Both the position numbers and the translations under genes were made by a program. 34,629 nucleotides of DNA from an uncultured Pelagibacteraceae bacterium (GTDB taxonomy: Bacteria; Pseudomonadota; Alphaproteobacteria; Pelagibacterales; Pelagibacteraceae): contig CACNTW010000012.1 of NCBI GenBank assembly GCA_902623495.1, positions 1-34,629 on the forward strand, written 5' to 3'. Of this stretch, positions 8,085-16,402 are shown piece by piece. Position 1 is the stretch's first letter. Each line of letters begins with the position of its first letter. The notes under the pieces are model-generated. The model ran no database searches. It saw only the letters and a list, made by a program, of their open reading frames with translations, and was not told the origin of the DNA.

Positions 8085-9500
8085 ATGTCACAATCATTAA
8101 ACATTATTAAAAACAAATCAGAAGAACTTCCAAATAACATTGAAGCAGAACAATCGGTTCTTGGATCGATATTGCTAACTAATGAAATATTTGATGAGGT
8201 AAGTTTAATTATATCAAATAAAAATTTTTATGATCCAATTCATAGAAAGATTTTTGAAGCTTTAGAAAAATTAATTTATGGAGGGCTATTAGCTAATCCT
8301 ATAACTCTAAAAAATTATTTTGAGAAGGAGAAAGATGATTTAGATATTCCAGAGTACTTAGTAAAAATAACTAAATTTTCTACATCTTCAAGACAAGCAA
8401 TAGAATATTCTAAACTTATATTTGATTTATATGTCAAAAGAGAGTTAATTAAAATCTCAGGTGAAGTAATTGATCAGGCAAAACTAAATGACCTTGGAAT
8501 CGATGGGCAAAAAATAATTGAAAATTATGAAAAATCACTATTTGATTTAGCTGAAAAAGGATCTTTCAATTCTTCTCTAATTAAATTTGACGAAGCTATG
8601 AGACAAACAATTGAAATGGCTTCTAATGCGTATAAAAATGAAGAGGGTATTGTTGGAGTCCCAACTGGATTAAAAGATTTAGATGATAGATTGGGTGGAT
8701 TACACAAATCTGATTTGATAATTATTGCTGGACGACCATCTATGGGTAAAACCGCTTTAGCTACTAACATTGCTTTTAATGCAGCAAAAAAAATTCAAGA
8801 TAGCGGTGAAAAGACTTCTGTAGCTTTTTTTTCTCTTGAAATGTCATCCGAACAACTTTCAACCAGAATTTTAGCTGAGCAGTCTAGAATAAAATCAAAT
8901 GATATAAGGAGAGGTAAAATTTCTGAGGAACAATTTGATAAATTTATAGAAACATCTAAAGATATTTCTGAACTACCTCTATATATTGATGAAACTCCTG
9001 CAATTACAATCGCAGCTCTAAGTAATAGAGCAAGAAGAATAAAAAGACTATATGGCCTTGATATGGTTGTTATAGATTATATTCAATTAATGAGAGCCTC
9101 TAATTCTAATAACGGCAGAGTGCAAGAAATCTCAGAAATTACTCAAGGATTAAAAGCCTTGGCAAAAGAGTTAGCCGTTCCTGTTTTAGCGCTTTCACAA
9201 CTCTCTAGGGCTGTCGAACAAAGAGATGATAAAAAACCTCAATTATCTGATTTAAGAGAATCTGGTTCGATAGAACAAGATGCAGATGTCGTGATGTTTG
9301 TTTATAGAGAGGCATACTATTTACAGGGAAAAGAGCCCAGACCAGCGACAGTGGAGCACGCAGAATGGCAAGCAAAAATGAACGAGGTTTCACATTTAGC
9401 TGAACTGATTATACAAAAACAAAGACATGGTCCAACTGGTAATGTTATGCTTGAATTTGAGGCAATGTTTACCAAATTTAAAGATATTCAAAATAATTAA
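8085..9500 (+). CDS. dnaB: Replicative DNA helicase DnaB
   Basis: A 471-residue hexameric helicase that opens the replication fork and binds primase and the helicase loader. Seen: the N-terminal domain opening with PNNIEAEQSVLGSIL (16-30), the linker region, then the RecA-like ATPase with GVPTGLKDLDDRLGG before Walker A GRPSMGKTA (216-224), FFSLEMSSEQL, Walker B region MVVIDYIQLM (about 326-335), ALSQLSRAVEQR and SDLRESGSIEQDAD near the end. No intein or insertion is seen. Position after rplI is the standard alphaproteobacterial arrangement. The RND exporter follows after 25 bases. Confidence 0.97.
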   Translation: MSQSLNIIKNKSEELPNNIEAEQSVLGSILLTNEIFDEVSLIISNKNFYDPIHRKIFEALEKLIYGGLLANPITLKNYFEKEKDDLDIPEYLVKITKFSTSSRQAIEYSKLIFDLYVKRELIKISGEVIDQAKLNDLGIDGQKIIENYEKSLFDLAEKGSFNSSLIKFDEAMRQTIEMASNAYKNEEGIVGVPTGLKDLDDRLGGLHKSDLIIIAGRPSMGKTALATNIAFNAAKKIQDSGEKTSVAFFSLEMSSEQLSTRILAEQSRIKSNDIRRGKISEEQFDKFIETSKDISELPLYIDETPAITIAALSNRARRIKRLYGLDMVVIDYIQLMRASNSNNGRVQEISEITQGLKALAKELAVPVLALSQLSRAVEQRDDKKPQLSDLRESGSIEQDADVVMFVYREAYYLQGKEPRPATVEHAEWQAKMNEVSHLAELIIQKQRHGPTGNVMLEFEAMFTKFKDIQNN

Positions 9501-9525
9501 ATTAAATTATAAAAGCTAATAGTCG

Positions 9526-11901
9526 ATGTTAGCCAAATTATATCAAAATATTGTTTTAAAAAAACCTAATTTAATTTTAGTTATATTATTAATTTGTTTA
9601 TGTTTTTTTGGCTATTATTCTAAAAATTTTAGACTTGATGCATCATCTGAAACTTTATTAATAGAAGGTGACCCTGATTTAAAATATTTAAACGAAATAA
9701 ACGAAAGATACGGAGCGAAAGAATTTTTAGTTCTTACATACACTCCAAAAGGGAGAATGATAGAAGAAAATTCTATCAAAAACCTTATAAAATTAAAAAA
9801 AGAAATTCAAAAACTTAATTGGGTGCATAGTGTAATCACCCTATTAGATATTCCTTTACTAAACAGCTCCGATGAACCGTTAATAGAGAGACTGCAAAAC
9901 TACTCTACACTTAGCTCGGATGGTATTGATAAAGAAAGAGGGTTTAATGAAATATTGAATAGCCCAGTTTTCAGGAATTTTGTAATAAGTGAAGATGGTA
10001 AAACATCTGGTATTATAGTTTATTTAAAGTCCAAAGATAAAATACAAGACTTTAAAAGTAAAAAAGACGAAGAGATATATAAAGATAAATTAAAAAAACA
10101 AAATCATCAAAATATTTTAGAGATAAGGCAAGTAATAAAAAATTTTAGTTCAACAAGCAAAATTCATTTAGGTGGAATACCTATGATTGCTGATGACATG
10201 ATGACTTTTATTAAAAATGACATAATTGTTTTTGGACTTGGAGTTTTTTTATTTATTGTTGCAACTCTTTGGTATGTATTTAGAAGATTGATATGGATAA
10301 TTGTACCTATAAGCAGTTGTTTTTTTTCAGTTATAATAATGACAGGACTTCTTGGTCTCTTAGGGTGGAAAGTTACTGTTATATCATCAAATTTTATAGC
10401 TTTAATGTTGATACTAACCATGGCTATGAATATTCACATTAGTACAAGATATCTTCAGCTTTCAAAACAATTTCCGAAGTTAAATAAATTTAAAATCATT
10501 TCTTTAACAACTAGCAAAATGTTTTGGCCTATTTTATATACAGCTTTGACAACTATATTTGCTTTCTTGTCACTAGTGTTTAGTGAAATAAAACCAATAA
10601 TAGATTTTGGATTTATGATGACTTTTGGTCTAATAATTTCATTTCTTATTACTTTTAGTTTATTGCCAACATTAATTAATTTATTTAATTTTAATAAAGT
10701 TGCTTTAAAAGAGGAAAAAGGTACCAAAATTACTAATTTTTTCAGTAAAGTTTCAGTTTCAAATAAAAATACAATATTTGGAACAACCTTAATAATTATA
10801 TTTTTAAGTATATTAGGTATTTCAAAGCTTGAAGTTGAAAATAGTTTTATAAATTATTTTGATAAAAATACTGAAATATATAAAGGAATGAAGCTTATTG
10901 ATGAAAAGTTGGGTGGCACAACACCGCTTGAAGTTATTTTAAAATTTCCAAAACAAAACGAAACTGACCAAAAATCAGAAGATGAAGAAGACGATTGGGG
11001 TGATGAAGATGAGAATGATGAAAAATATTGGTTTACTAAAGATAAAATTGATAAGATAAAAAAGGTTCATAGTTATTTAGATTCTTTAGAGCCAATTGGA
11101 AAAGTTCTCTCTTTTTCATCAATAATTGAAGTTGCTACTCAATTAAATAATAATAAAGAACTTGGGTCTTTAGAAATGGGTGTCTTATATACTAAGATCC
11201 CTGATAACATAAAAAAAGAAATTGTTGATCCATATATATCTATAAAAGACTCTGAGGCTAGAATAAGCTTAAGAATAAAAGATTCATTAGATAATCTGAG
11301 GAGAAATGATTTACTTATTAAAATAAATTCAGATCTTGAAAATAAATTAAATTTAAAAAAAGACGAATTTAAATTAGGTGGTGTATTAATTCTTTTCAAT
11401 AATCTTTTACAAAGTTTATTTAAATCCCAAATTTTAACACTTGGATTTGTTATGCTTGGAATTTTTATAATGTTTATAATTCTATTTAAAAATTTAAAAT
11501 TAGCTTTAATAGGTGTTGTTCCAAATTTTATAGCAGCTTTTTTTATATTAGGATTGATAGGATTGTTAGGAATTCCACTTGATATGATGACAATTACAAT
11601 AGCCGCCATAACTATAGGTATCGCGGTAGATAATAGTATTCATTATATTTATAGATTTAAAGAGGAGTATGCAAAGTTAAGAAATTATAATAAAACATTA
11701 AAATTATGTCACTCAACTGTCGGTAAAGCTATTTTAAACACTTCAATTACAATAGTTTTTGGATTTTCAATTTTAGTAATGTCTAATTTTATTCCAACAA
11801 TTTACTTTGGTGTATTCACGGGGATTGCCATGTTACTTGCAATGGTTTCAGTTTTAACACTTTTACCTTCTTTATTGCTTAAAATTAAACCATTCAATTA
11901 A
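9526..11901 (+). CDS. RND-superfamily exporter (MMPL family)
   Basis: A 791-residue inner-membrane protein with the RND layout repeated twice: one transmembrane helix (about 13-30), a large periplasmic loop, five helices (about 230-390), then again one helix (about 413-431), a second loop and five helices (about 633-788). The helix following the second loop region carries MTITIAAITIGIAVDNSIHYIYRFKEE, matching the MMPL/COG1033 pattern GIGVDYSIHFxxRFRE with an acidic residue in the membrane, as expected for proton-driven transport. Such proteins export lipids or hydrophobic compounds (HpnN moves hopanoids), but the substrate here is unknown. A very acidic stretch (about 485-500, mostly Asp and Glu) sits in the second loop. 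The stop and the cvpA start share a base (TAATG). Most Alphaproteobacteria have alr and radA at this point. Confidence 0.85.
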   Translation: MLAKLYQNIVLKKPNLILVILLICLCFFGYYSKNFRLDASSETLLIEGDPDLKYLNEINERYGAKEFLVLTYTPKGRMIEENSIKNLIKLKKEIQKLNWVHSVITLLDIPLLNSSDEPLIERLQNYSTLSSDGIDKERGFNEILNSPVFRNFVISEDGKTSGIIVYLKSKDKIQDFKSKKDEEIYKDKLKKQNHQNILEIRQVIKNFSSTSKIHLGGIPMIADDMMTFIKNDIIVFGLGVFLFIVATLWYVFRRLIWIIVPISSCFFSVIIMTGLLGLLGWKVTVISSNFIALMLILTMAMNIHISTRYLQLSKQFPKLNKFKIISLTTSKMFWPILYTALTTIFAFLSLVFSEIKPIIDFGFMMTFGLIISFLITFSLLPTLINLFNFNKVALKEEKGTKITNFFSKVSVSNKNTIFGTTLIIIFLSILGISKLEVENSFINYFDKNTEIYKGMKLIDEKLGGTTPLEVILKFPKQNETDQKSEDEEDDWGDEDENDEKYWFTKDKIDKIKKVHSYLDSLEPIGKVLSFSSIIEVATQLNNNKELGSLEMGVLYTKIPDNIKKEIVDPYISIKDSEARISLRIKDSLDNLRRNDLLIKINSDLENKLNLKKDEFKLGGVLILFNNLLQSLFKSQILTLGFVMLGIFIMFIILFKNLKLALIGVVPNFIAAFFILGLIGLLGIPLDMMTITIAAITIGIAVDNSIHYIYRFKEEYAKLRNYNKTLKLCHSTVGKAILNTSITIVFGFSILVMSNFIPTIYFGVFTGIAMLLAMVSVLTLLPSLLLKIKPFN

Positions 11902-12446
11902 TGATTGAACCTATTCAGGATTTTTTAATACAAATAACATTATTTGATTATATTTTTTTTGTATTAACCATTTATTTTTTAATTCAAGGATCTAGAAAAG
12001 GTTTTGTTTTAAGTTTATTGTCAGCTGCCAAATGGGTTTTGGCATATATTTTAACAATTTATTTATTTCCGAAAGTAAAACCGTATTTTGAAGGTATTTT
12101 AGATAGCGAATATGTTCTTGATATAATTGTTGGTGTAATATTGTTTATATTAATAATATTTCTTATTCTTTTAGCAAATAAAGCAATAAGTAAAGTCATT
12201 ACTTATACTGGATTAGGTTCAGTCGATAAGGTTTTTGGCTTTTTTTTTGGAATCGCTAAGAGCTATATTCTAATTGTTTGTTTATTCACAGCTATTGACG
12301 TAGTCTACGATAGCAAAAAATGGCCGTTAAATTTAAAAGATTCACTAACATTTCCTTTGGTTGAAAAAGGTAGTATCTATCTTATAAAGGTATTTCCAAA
12401 TCAAAAACAATATGAAGACGCTAAAGAAAAAGTTCAAGATGTATAA
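11901..12446 (+). CDS. cvpA: CvpA family membrane protein
   Basis: A 181-residue integral membrane protein with about four hydrophobic segments (roughly 12-30, 40-60, 72-95, 108-130). Family features seen: FDYIFFVLTIYFLIQGSRKGF at the start, matching the CvpA DxxxxxxxxxxxxxxGxxxG/KGF pattern, and the GLGSVDKVFGFFFGIAKSYI segment, which matches LGxxDRxLGxxFGxxRG. CvpA is required for colicin V production in E. coli and linked to envelope integrity; its molecular role is unsettled. It is classically upstream of purF, as here, and overlaps that gene. Confidence 0.88.
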   Translation: MIEPIQDFLIQITLFDYIFFVLTIYFLIQGSRKGFVLSLLSAAKWVLAYILTIYLFPKVKPYFEGILDSEYVLDIIVGVILFILIIFLILLANKAISKVITYTGLGSVDKVFGFFFGIAKSYILIVCLFTAIDVVYDSKKWPLNLKDSLTFPLVEKGSIYLIKVFPNQKQYEDAKEKVQDV

Positions 12447-13881
12447 CCCTAAATTAAAAGAGGAATGTGCCGTCTTTGGTATAAGTAATACACCAGAGGC
12501 ATCGACCTTGACTGCTTTGGGACTTCATGCGTTACAGCATAGGGGACAAGAGGGTTGTGGAATTGTATCATTTGATGGGGAAAAATATCACTCTGAAAAA
12601 AGATTTGGTTTAGTTGGTGACAACTTTAATGATGAAAAAGTTTTAAAAAACTTACCAGGAAATTATGCAATAGGTCACAATAGATATTCTACAACAGGAG
12701 GAACTGCTTTAAGAAATGTACAACCGTTCTTTGCTGATACTAATTCAGGTGGAATTGGTGTAGCGCATAATGGCAACCTAACAAATGCAATAACTCTTAG
12801 GAATAAAATGGTTGAAGAAGGCTCAATTTTTTACACAACATCAGATACAGAAACCATAGTAAAACTTATAGCCAAATCAAAAAGACCCAAGACAATTGAT
12901 AAAATTATTGATGCTTTATTTCAAATTCAAGGGGGATATGCATTAGTTATGATGACACAAAATACTCTTATTGGGGTAAGAGATCCTTATGGAATTAGAC
13001 CTTTAGTTATTGGAAAATTAAAAAACTCTTATGTTTTTGCGTCTGAAACCTGTGCTTTTGATATTATTGGTGCAAAGTTTGTTAGAGATGTTGAAAATGG
13101 TGAAATTGTTTATGTAGAAAATGACGAATTAAAAAGTATTAAGCCATTTCCTCAAAAAAAAGTGAGACCATGTGTATTTGAATATATTTATTTTTCAAGA
13201 CCAGATAGTATTTTAAATGGCAAAACAGCCTACGAATATCGTAAAAGATTTGGAGCTGAATTAGCTAAAGAAGATAATTTAGATGCTGACCTAGTTGTAC
13301 CAGTGCCAGACTCTGGTAATGCTGCTGCATTAGGTTATGCAGAAGAAAAAAAAATAAACTTTGATCTAGGTTTAATAAGAAATCATTATGTTGGTAGAAC
13401 TTTTATAGAACCTTCACAGCAAATTAGAAGTTTAGGAGTTAAATTAAAATTAAATGCAAATGTTTCAGTTATTAAAAATAAGAAAATTATTTTAGTTGAT
13501 GACTCTCTTGTAAGAGGAACTACTTCATCAAAGATTGTAAAAATGTTGTATGATAATGGCGCTAAAGAGATACATGTTAGGATAGCTAGTCCAGAAATAA
13601 AATACCCAGATTTTTATGGAGTTGATACACCTACAAAAAAAGAACTATTAGCAGCAAATAAATCAGTAGATGAAATAAAAGAATTTATTAAAGCAAAATC
13701 ACTTAAATTTTTAACTTTAGATGGTTTATATCGAGGAATGGGTTTTGAAAAGAGAAATGATGCTTATCCTCAATTAACTGACCATCATTTTACTGGTGAT
13801 TATCCAGTAAAAATAATTGATGAACTTGGAGAAGATAAAGTTACACAATTATCATTATTAAGTACTGGGTCGAGCAATTAA
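12439..13881 (+). CDS. purF: Amidophosphoribosyltransferase
   Basis: PurF makes phosphoribosylamine from PRPP and glutamine, the committed step of purine synthesis. I chose the ATG at 12439 (480 residues): it puts the catalytic cysteine at residue 10 (EECAVFGI) after a short propeptide, as in the Bacillus-type enzymes, and overlaps cvpA by only 8 bases. An ATG at 12412 would add nine Lys-rich residues. Seen: the glutaminase domain with LHALQHRGQEGCGI, GHNRYSTTGG and AHNGNLTN, then the phosphoribosyltransferase domain with VPVPDSGNAAALGYA and the PRPP loop IILVDDSLVRGTTS. The C-terminal Cys pattern for an Fe-S cluster known from Bacillus is not evident. The stop shares a base with the next start (TAATG). 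Confidence 0.95.
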   Translation: MYNPKLKEECAVFGISNTPEASTLTALGLHALQHRGQEGCGIVSFDGEKYHSEKRFGLVGDNFNDEKVLKNLPGNYAIGHNRYSTTGGTALRNVQPFFADTNSGGIGVAHNGNLTNAITLRNKMVEEGSIFYTTSDTETIVKLIAKSKRPKTIDKIIDALFQIQGGYALVMMTQNTLIGVRDPYGIRPLVIGKLKNSYVFASETCAFDIIGAKFVRDVENGEIVYVENDELKSIKPFPQKKVRPCVFEYIYFSRPDSILNGKTAYEYRKRFGAELAKEDNLDADLVVPVPDSGNAAALGYAEEKKINFDLGLIRNHYVGRTFIEPSQQIRSLGVKLKLNANVSVIKNKKIILVDDSLVRGTTSSKIVKMLYDNGAKEIHVRIASPEIKYPDFYGVDTPTKKELLAANKSVDEIKEFIKAKSLKFLTLDGLYRGMGFEKRNDAYPQLTDHHFTGDYPVKIIDELGEDKVTQLSLLSTGSSN

Positions 13882-14438
13882 TGAAAAAAGTAAATTTTAC
13901 TGAAATGAAAAATGGTTCAAAAGAAGATTATGAATTATTAGAAAAATATGAAAAAAATTTTGAACGTAAGACAGCTGATAGATTGCTGAAATATCTTGCA
14001 AGTCAAACTACAACTCTTGAGGGTTATCAAATAACTAGATTAGAACATTCCTTGCAAGCAGCAACAAGAGCTTACAAGAATGGAGAAAGTGAGGAGATGG
14101 TTGTAGCAACTTTACTTCATGACATAGGGGATGACTTGGCGCCTATGAATCATTCTCAATATGCTGCTTCAATAATCAGACCTTATGTTTCAGAAAAAAC
14201 ATATTGGATAATACTTCATCATGGACTTTTTCAAACTTATTACAGTGCTCATCATTTAGGGGGTGATAGAAACGCTAGGGATAAATTCAAGGACCACAAA
14301 TATTATCAAGATACAGTTGATTTTTGTGAAAAATATGACCAGTCTTCTTTTGATCCTAATTACAAATCTATGTCTCTAGAAGATTTTGAACCAATGGTGA
14401 AAAAGATATTTGATCGAAAACCTTTTTATCATCACTAA
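13881..14438 (+). CDS. HD-domain protein, COG4341/PhnZ-like
   Basis: A 185-residue soluble protein. It has metal-binding HD-superfamily residues: H56 in RLEHSLQ, the H80-D81 doublet in LLHDIGDD, H91 in NHSQYAA, H113-H114 and a later Asp in the QDTVDF region. The spacing and the LEHSLQ motif resemble PhnZ, a mixed-valent di-iron oxygenase that cleaves 2-amino-1-hydroxyethylphosphonate, as well as uncharacterised 'predicted HD phosphohydrolases'. The Tyr/Glu pair used by PhnZ just before this motif is not clearly conserved (GYQITR here), so I do not name it phnZ. The start overlaps the purF stop by one base, suggesting coupled translation; no other phosphonate gene is nearby. Function unknown. 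Confidence 0.75.
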   Translation: MKKVNFTEMKNGSKEDYELLEKYEKNFERKTADRLLKYLASQTTTLEGYQITRLEHSLQAATRAYKNGESEEMVVATLLHDIGDDLAPMNHSQYAASIIRPYVSEKTYWIILHHGLFQTYYSAHHLGGDRNARDKFKDHKYYQDTVDFCEKYDQSSFDPNYKSMSLEDFEPMVKKIFDRKPFYHH

Positions 14439-14452
14439 TTTTAAAAGAAATC

Positions 14453-16402
14453 ATGACTAACAAACTTAAGGAAGAGAAAAGTCCGTATTTAAAGCAGCAT
14501 AAAGACAATCCTGTAAATTGGTTTGCTTGGAATAAAGAAAGTTTAGAACAGGCAAAAAAAGAAAAAAAACCAATATTTCTTAGTGTTGGATATGCGAGCT
14601 GTCATTGGTGTCATGTGATGGCTCATGAAAGTTTTGAAGATGATCAAACAGCTAAAATAATGAATGAAAAATTTATAAATATTAAAGTTGATAGAGAAGA
14701 AAGACCTGATTTAGATTATGTTTTTCAAAGAAGTTTATCTATTTTAACAGGAACCCAAGGAGGTTGGCCTTTATCGATGTTTCTTGATGAAAATGGTGTT
14801 CCTTTTACTGGTGGAACTTATTTCCCACCAAAAGAAATGCATGGAAGACCAGATTTTCAAAAAGTTCTAAATAATGTTTCTGACGTATATAATAAGAATA
14901 GAGAGAAAATTCTTGATCAAGCGCCCCAAATGCAAGAAATATTTGGTAAAATTAATCAAAGATCAGCAGTATTAAATCAACCTTTAGAACCGTTTTTAGA
15001 AAAAATTATACAGCACCTTGATAAAGATAATGGGAGTTTCAAGGGAGCTCCTAAGTTTCCCCAATTTTATTTATTTGATGCAATGTTTTATTTTTATTTA
15101 AAAACAGGAAAAGAAGAATACTTTAAACCTGTTGAAACTTTACTTTACAATATTTCTTCAAAAGGAATGTATGATCATCTAGCTGGAGGTATAGCAAGAT
15201 ACACTGTTGATGAAAATTGGATCATCCCTCACTTCGAAAAAATGCTTTATGATAATATTCAATATATAGGATTGTTAAATAAGTTCTTTCAAAAAACTAA
15301 TAATCTTTATTATAAAGGGAAGTTAGAGCAAACCATAAATTTTATCAATTCAGAATTTAAAAATGATTTTGATCTTTATGGGTCTGCATATGATGCCGAT
15401 AGCGATGGTGTTGAAGGAAAATATTATGTATGGAATTATGCAGAACTAAAAAATACTCTGGGTTCTAAATTTAATTTATTTGCAAAAAAATATAATTTAA
15501 CTGAAGAGGGAAATTTTGAAGGTAATAATATTTTAATAGAAACTCATAATAAACTTTCCGATGATGAGATTAAAAAAATCTCAAACACAGAAAAAACGTT
15601 ATTAGATCAAAGAAATAAACGTACTAAACCATTATTTGATGATAAATCTCAAACTGATCAAAATTGTTTTTTATTAGAAACACTTCTTCTTTCATCGCTA
15701 GTAACTGATAATGAAGAACTAAAACAAAATACTCTTGTTAGTATAAAGATATTGGAAAAATATTTATCAGACAAAATTTTCCATTGCTATCAAGACACAG
15801 AGATTGACGCTTTTTTGGAAGATTACGTATATTATGCTAGTCTTTTGATAACTATTTATGAGTTAGATGGTGACGTTAAATACATCGAAAAAGCAAAAGA
15901 TATTTTAATAAAAACCTGGGAATACTTCTTTGATAAAAAATCAGGCTTAATGCAGAAAAATAAAATATTAGACAATGATCTATTTGTACAACCAGTAGAT
16001 CTAAATGATAATAATATACCAAATGGAAATAGTGTATATTTAAACTTATGTAATAAAATATATATTATAACTAGCGATAAAATATGGTTTGAAAAAATTG
16101 ATATTTTAAAAAAAAGTTTCCACCAAGTTTTAAACTCAAACTTTGCACAAATGTTTAGTTTTGTAAAATCATTGGATATTTGTAATGAAAGTATATCTTT
16201 TACATTTCATGGAAAGCAAAATTTAGATCCTAATATAAAAAAGTATTTGCAAAAAAAATTTTTTACTAGAGCTACATTTAAATATCTAGATAATGAAGTA
16301 AAAGAGGCAAAAATTGTTATATGTAAAAATCAAACTTGCTCTAACAAATTAAGTAATATAAAGGAAATTGAAGATTATCTAAAAAGAAACAATATAAGTT
16401 AA
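14453..16402 (+). CDS. DUF255 thioredoxin-domain protein (YyaL/SPATA20 family)
   Basis: A 649-residue protein, close to the usual length of the family. The N-terminal thioredoxin-like domain (about 1-165) opens with NKLKEEKSPYLKQHKDNPV and carries the active-site-like C50-H-W-C53 in a CHWCHVMAHESFED motif, then KVDREERPDLD and TGTQGGWPLSMFL. The rest (about 180-645) is the alpha-helical barrel of the six-hairpin glycosidase type, with KFPQFYLFDAM, HFEKMLYDN and SAYDADSDG motifs. No signal peptide, so probably cytoplasmic. Biochemical role is unsettled. It shares a stop/start base with gshA, so it may belong with thiol metabolism here. Confidence 0.88.
   Translation: MTNKLKEEKSPYLKQHKDNPVNWFAWNKESLEQAKKEKKPIFLSVGYASCHWCHVMAHESFEDDQTAKIMNEKFINIKVDREERPDLDYVFQRSLSILTGTQGGWPLSMFLDENGVPFTGGTYFPPKEMHGRPDFQKVLNNVSDVYNKNREKILDQAPQMQEIFGKINQRSAVLNQPLEPFLEKIIQHLDKDNGSFKGAPKFPQFYLFDAMFYFYLKTGKEEYFKPVETLLYNISSKGMYDHLAGGIARYTVDENWIIPHFEKMLYDNIQYIGLLNKFFQKTNNLYYKGKLEQTINFINSEFKNDFDLYGSAYDADSDGVEGKYYVWNYAELKNTLGSKFNLFAKKYNLTEEGNFEGNNILIETHNKLSDDEIKKISNTEKTLLDQRNKRTKPLFDDKSQTDQNCFLLETLLLSSLVTDNEELKQNTLVSIKILEKYLSDKIFHCYQDTEIDAFLEDYVYYASLLITIYELDGDVKYIEKAKDILIKTWEYFFDKKSGLMQKNKILDNDLFVQPVDLNDNNIPNGNSVYLNLCNKIYIITSDKIWFEKIDILKKSFHQVLNSNFAQMFSFVKSLDICNESISFTFHGKQNLDPNIKKYLQKKFFTRATFKYLDNEVKEAKIVICKNQTCSNKLSNIKEIEDYLKRNNIS

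Noticed and set aside
11139..11609. A 156-codon open frame on the minus strand inside the RND exporter gene
   Set aside because: It is fully antisense to a well-supported transmembrane coding sequence, has no ribosome-binding site or recognisable domain, and its hydrophobicity mirrors the sense codons.
12412..12438. An upstream ATG for purF adding nine residues
   Set aside because: It lengthens the overlap with cvpA to 35 bases and lengthens the segment before the catalytic cysteine; the ATG at 12439 fits the family better.
13881..14438. Naming the HD protein phnZ
   Set aside because: The metal residues fit but the Tyr/Glu pair that defines the PhnZ oxygenase is not evident, and no phosphonate genes are nearby.
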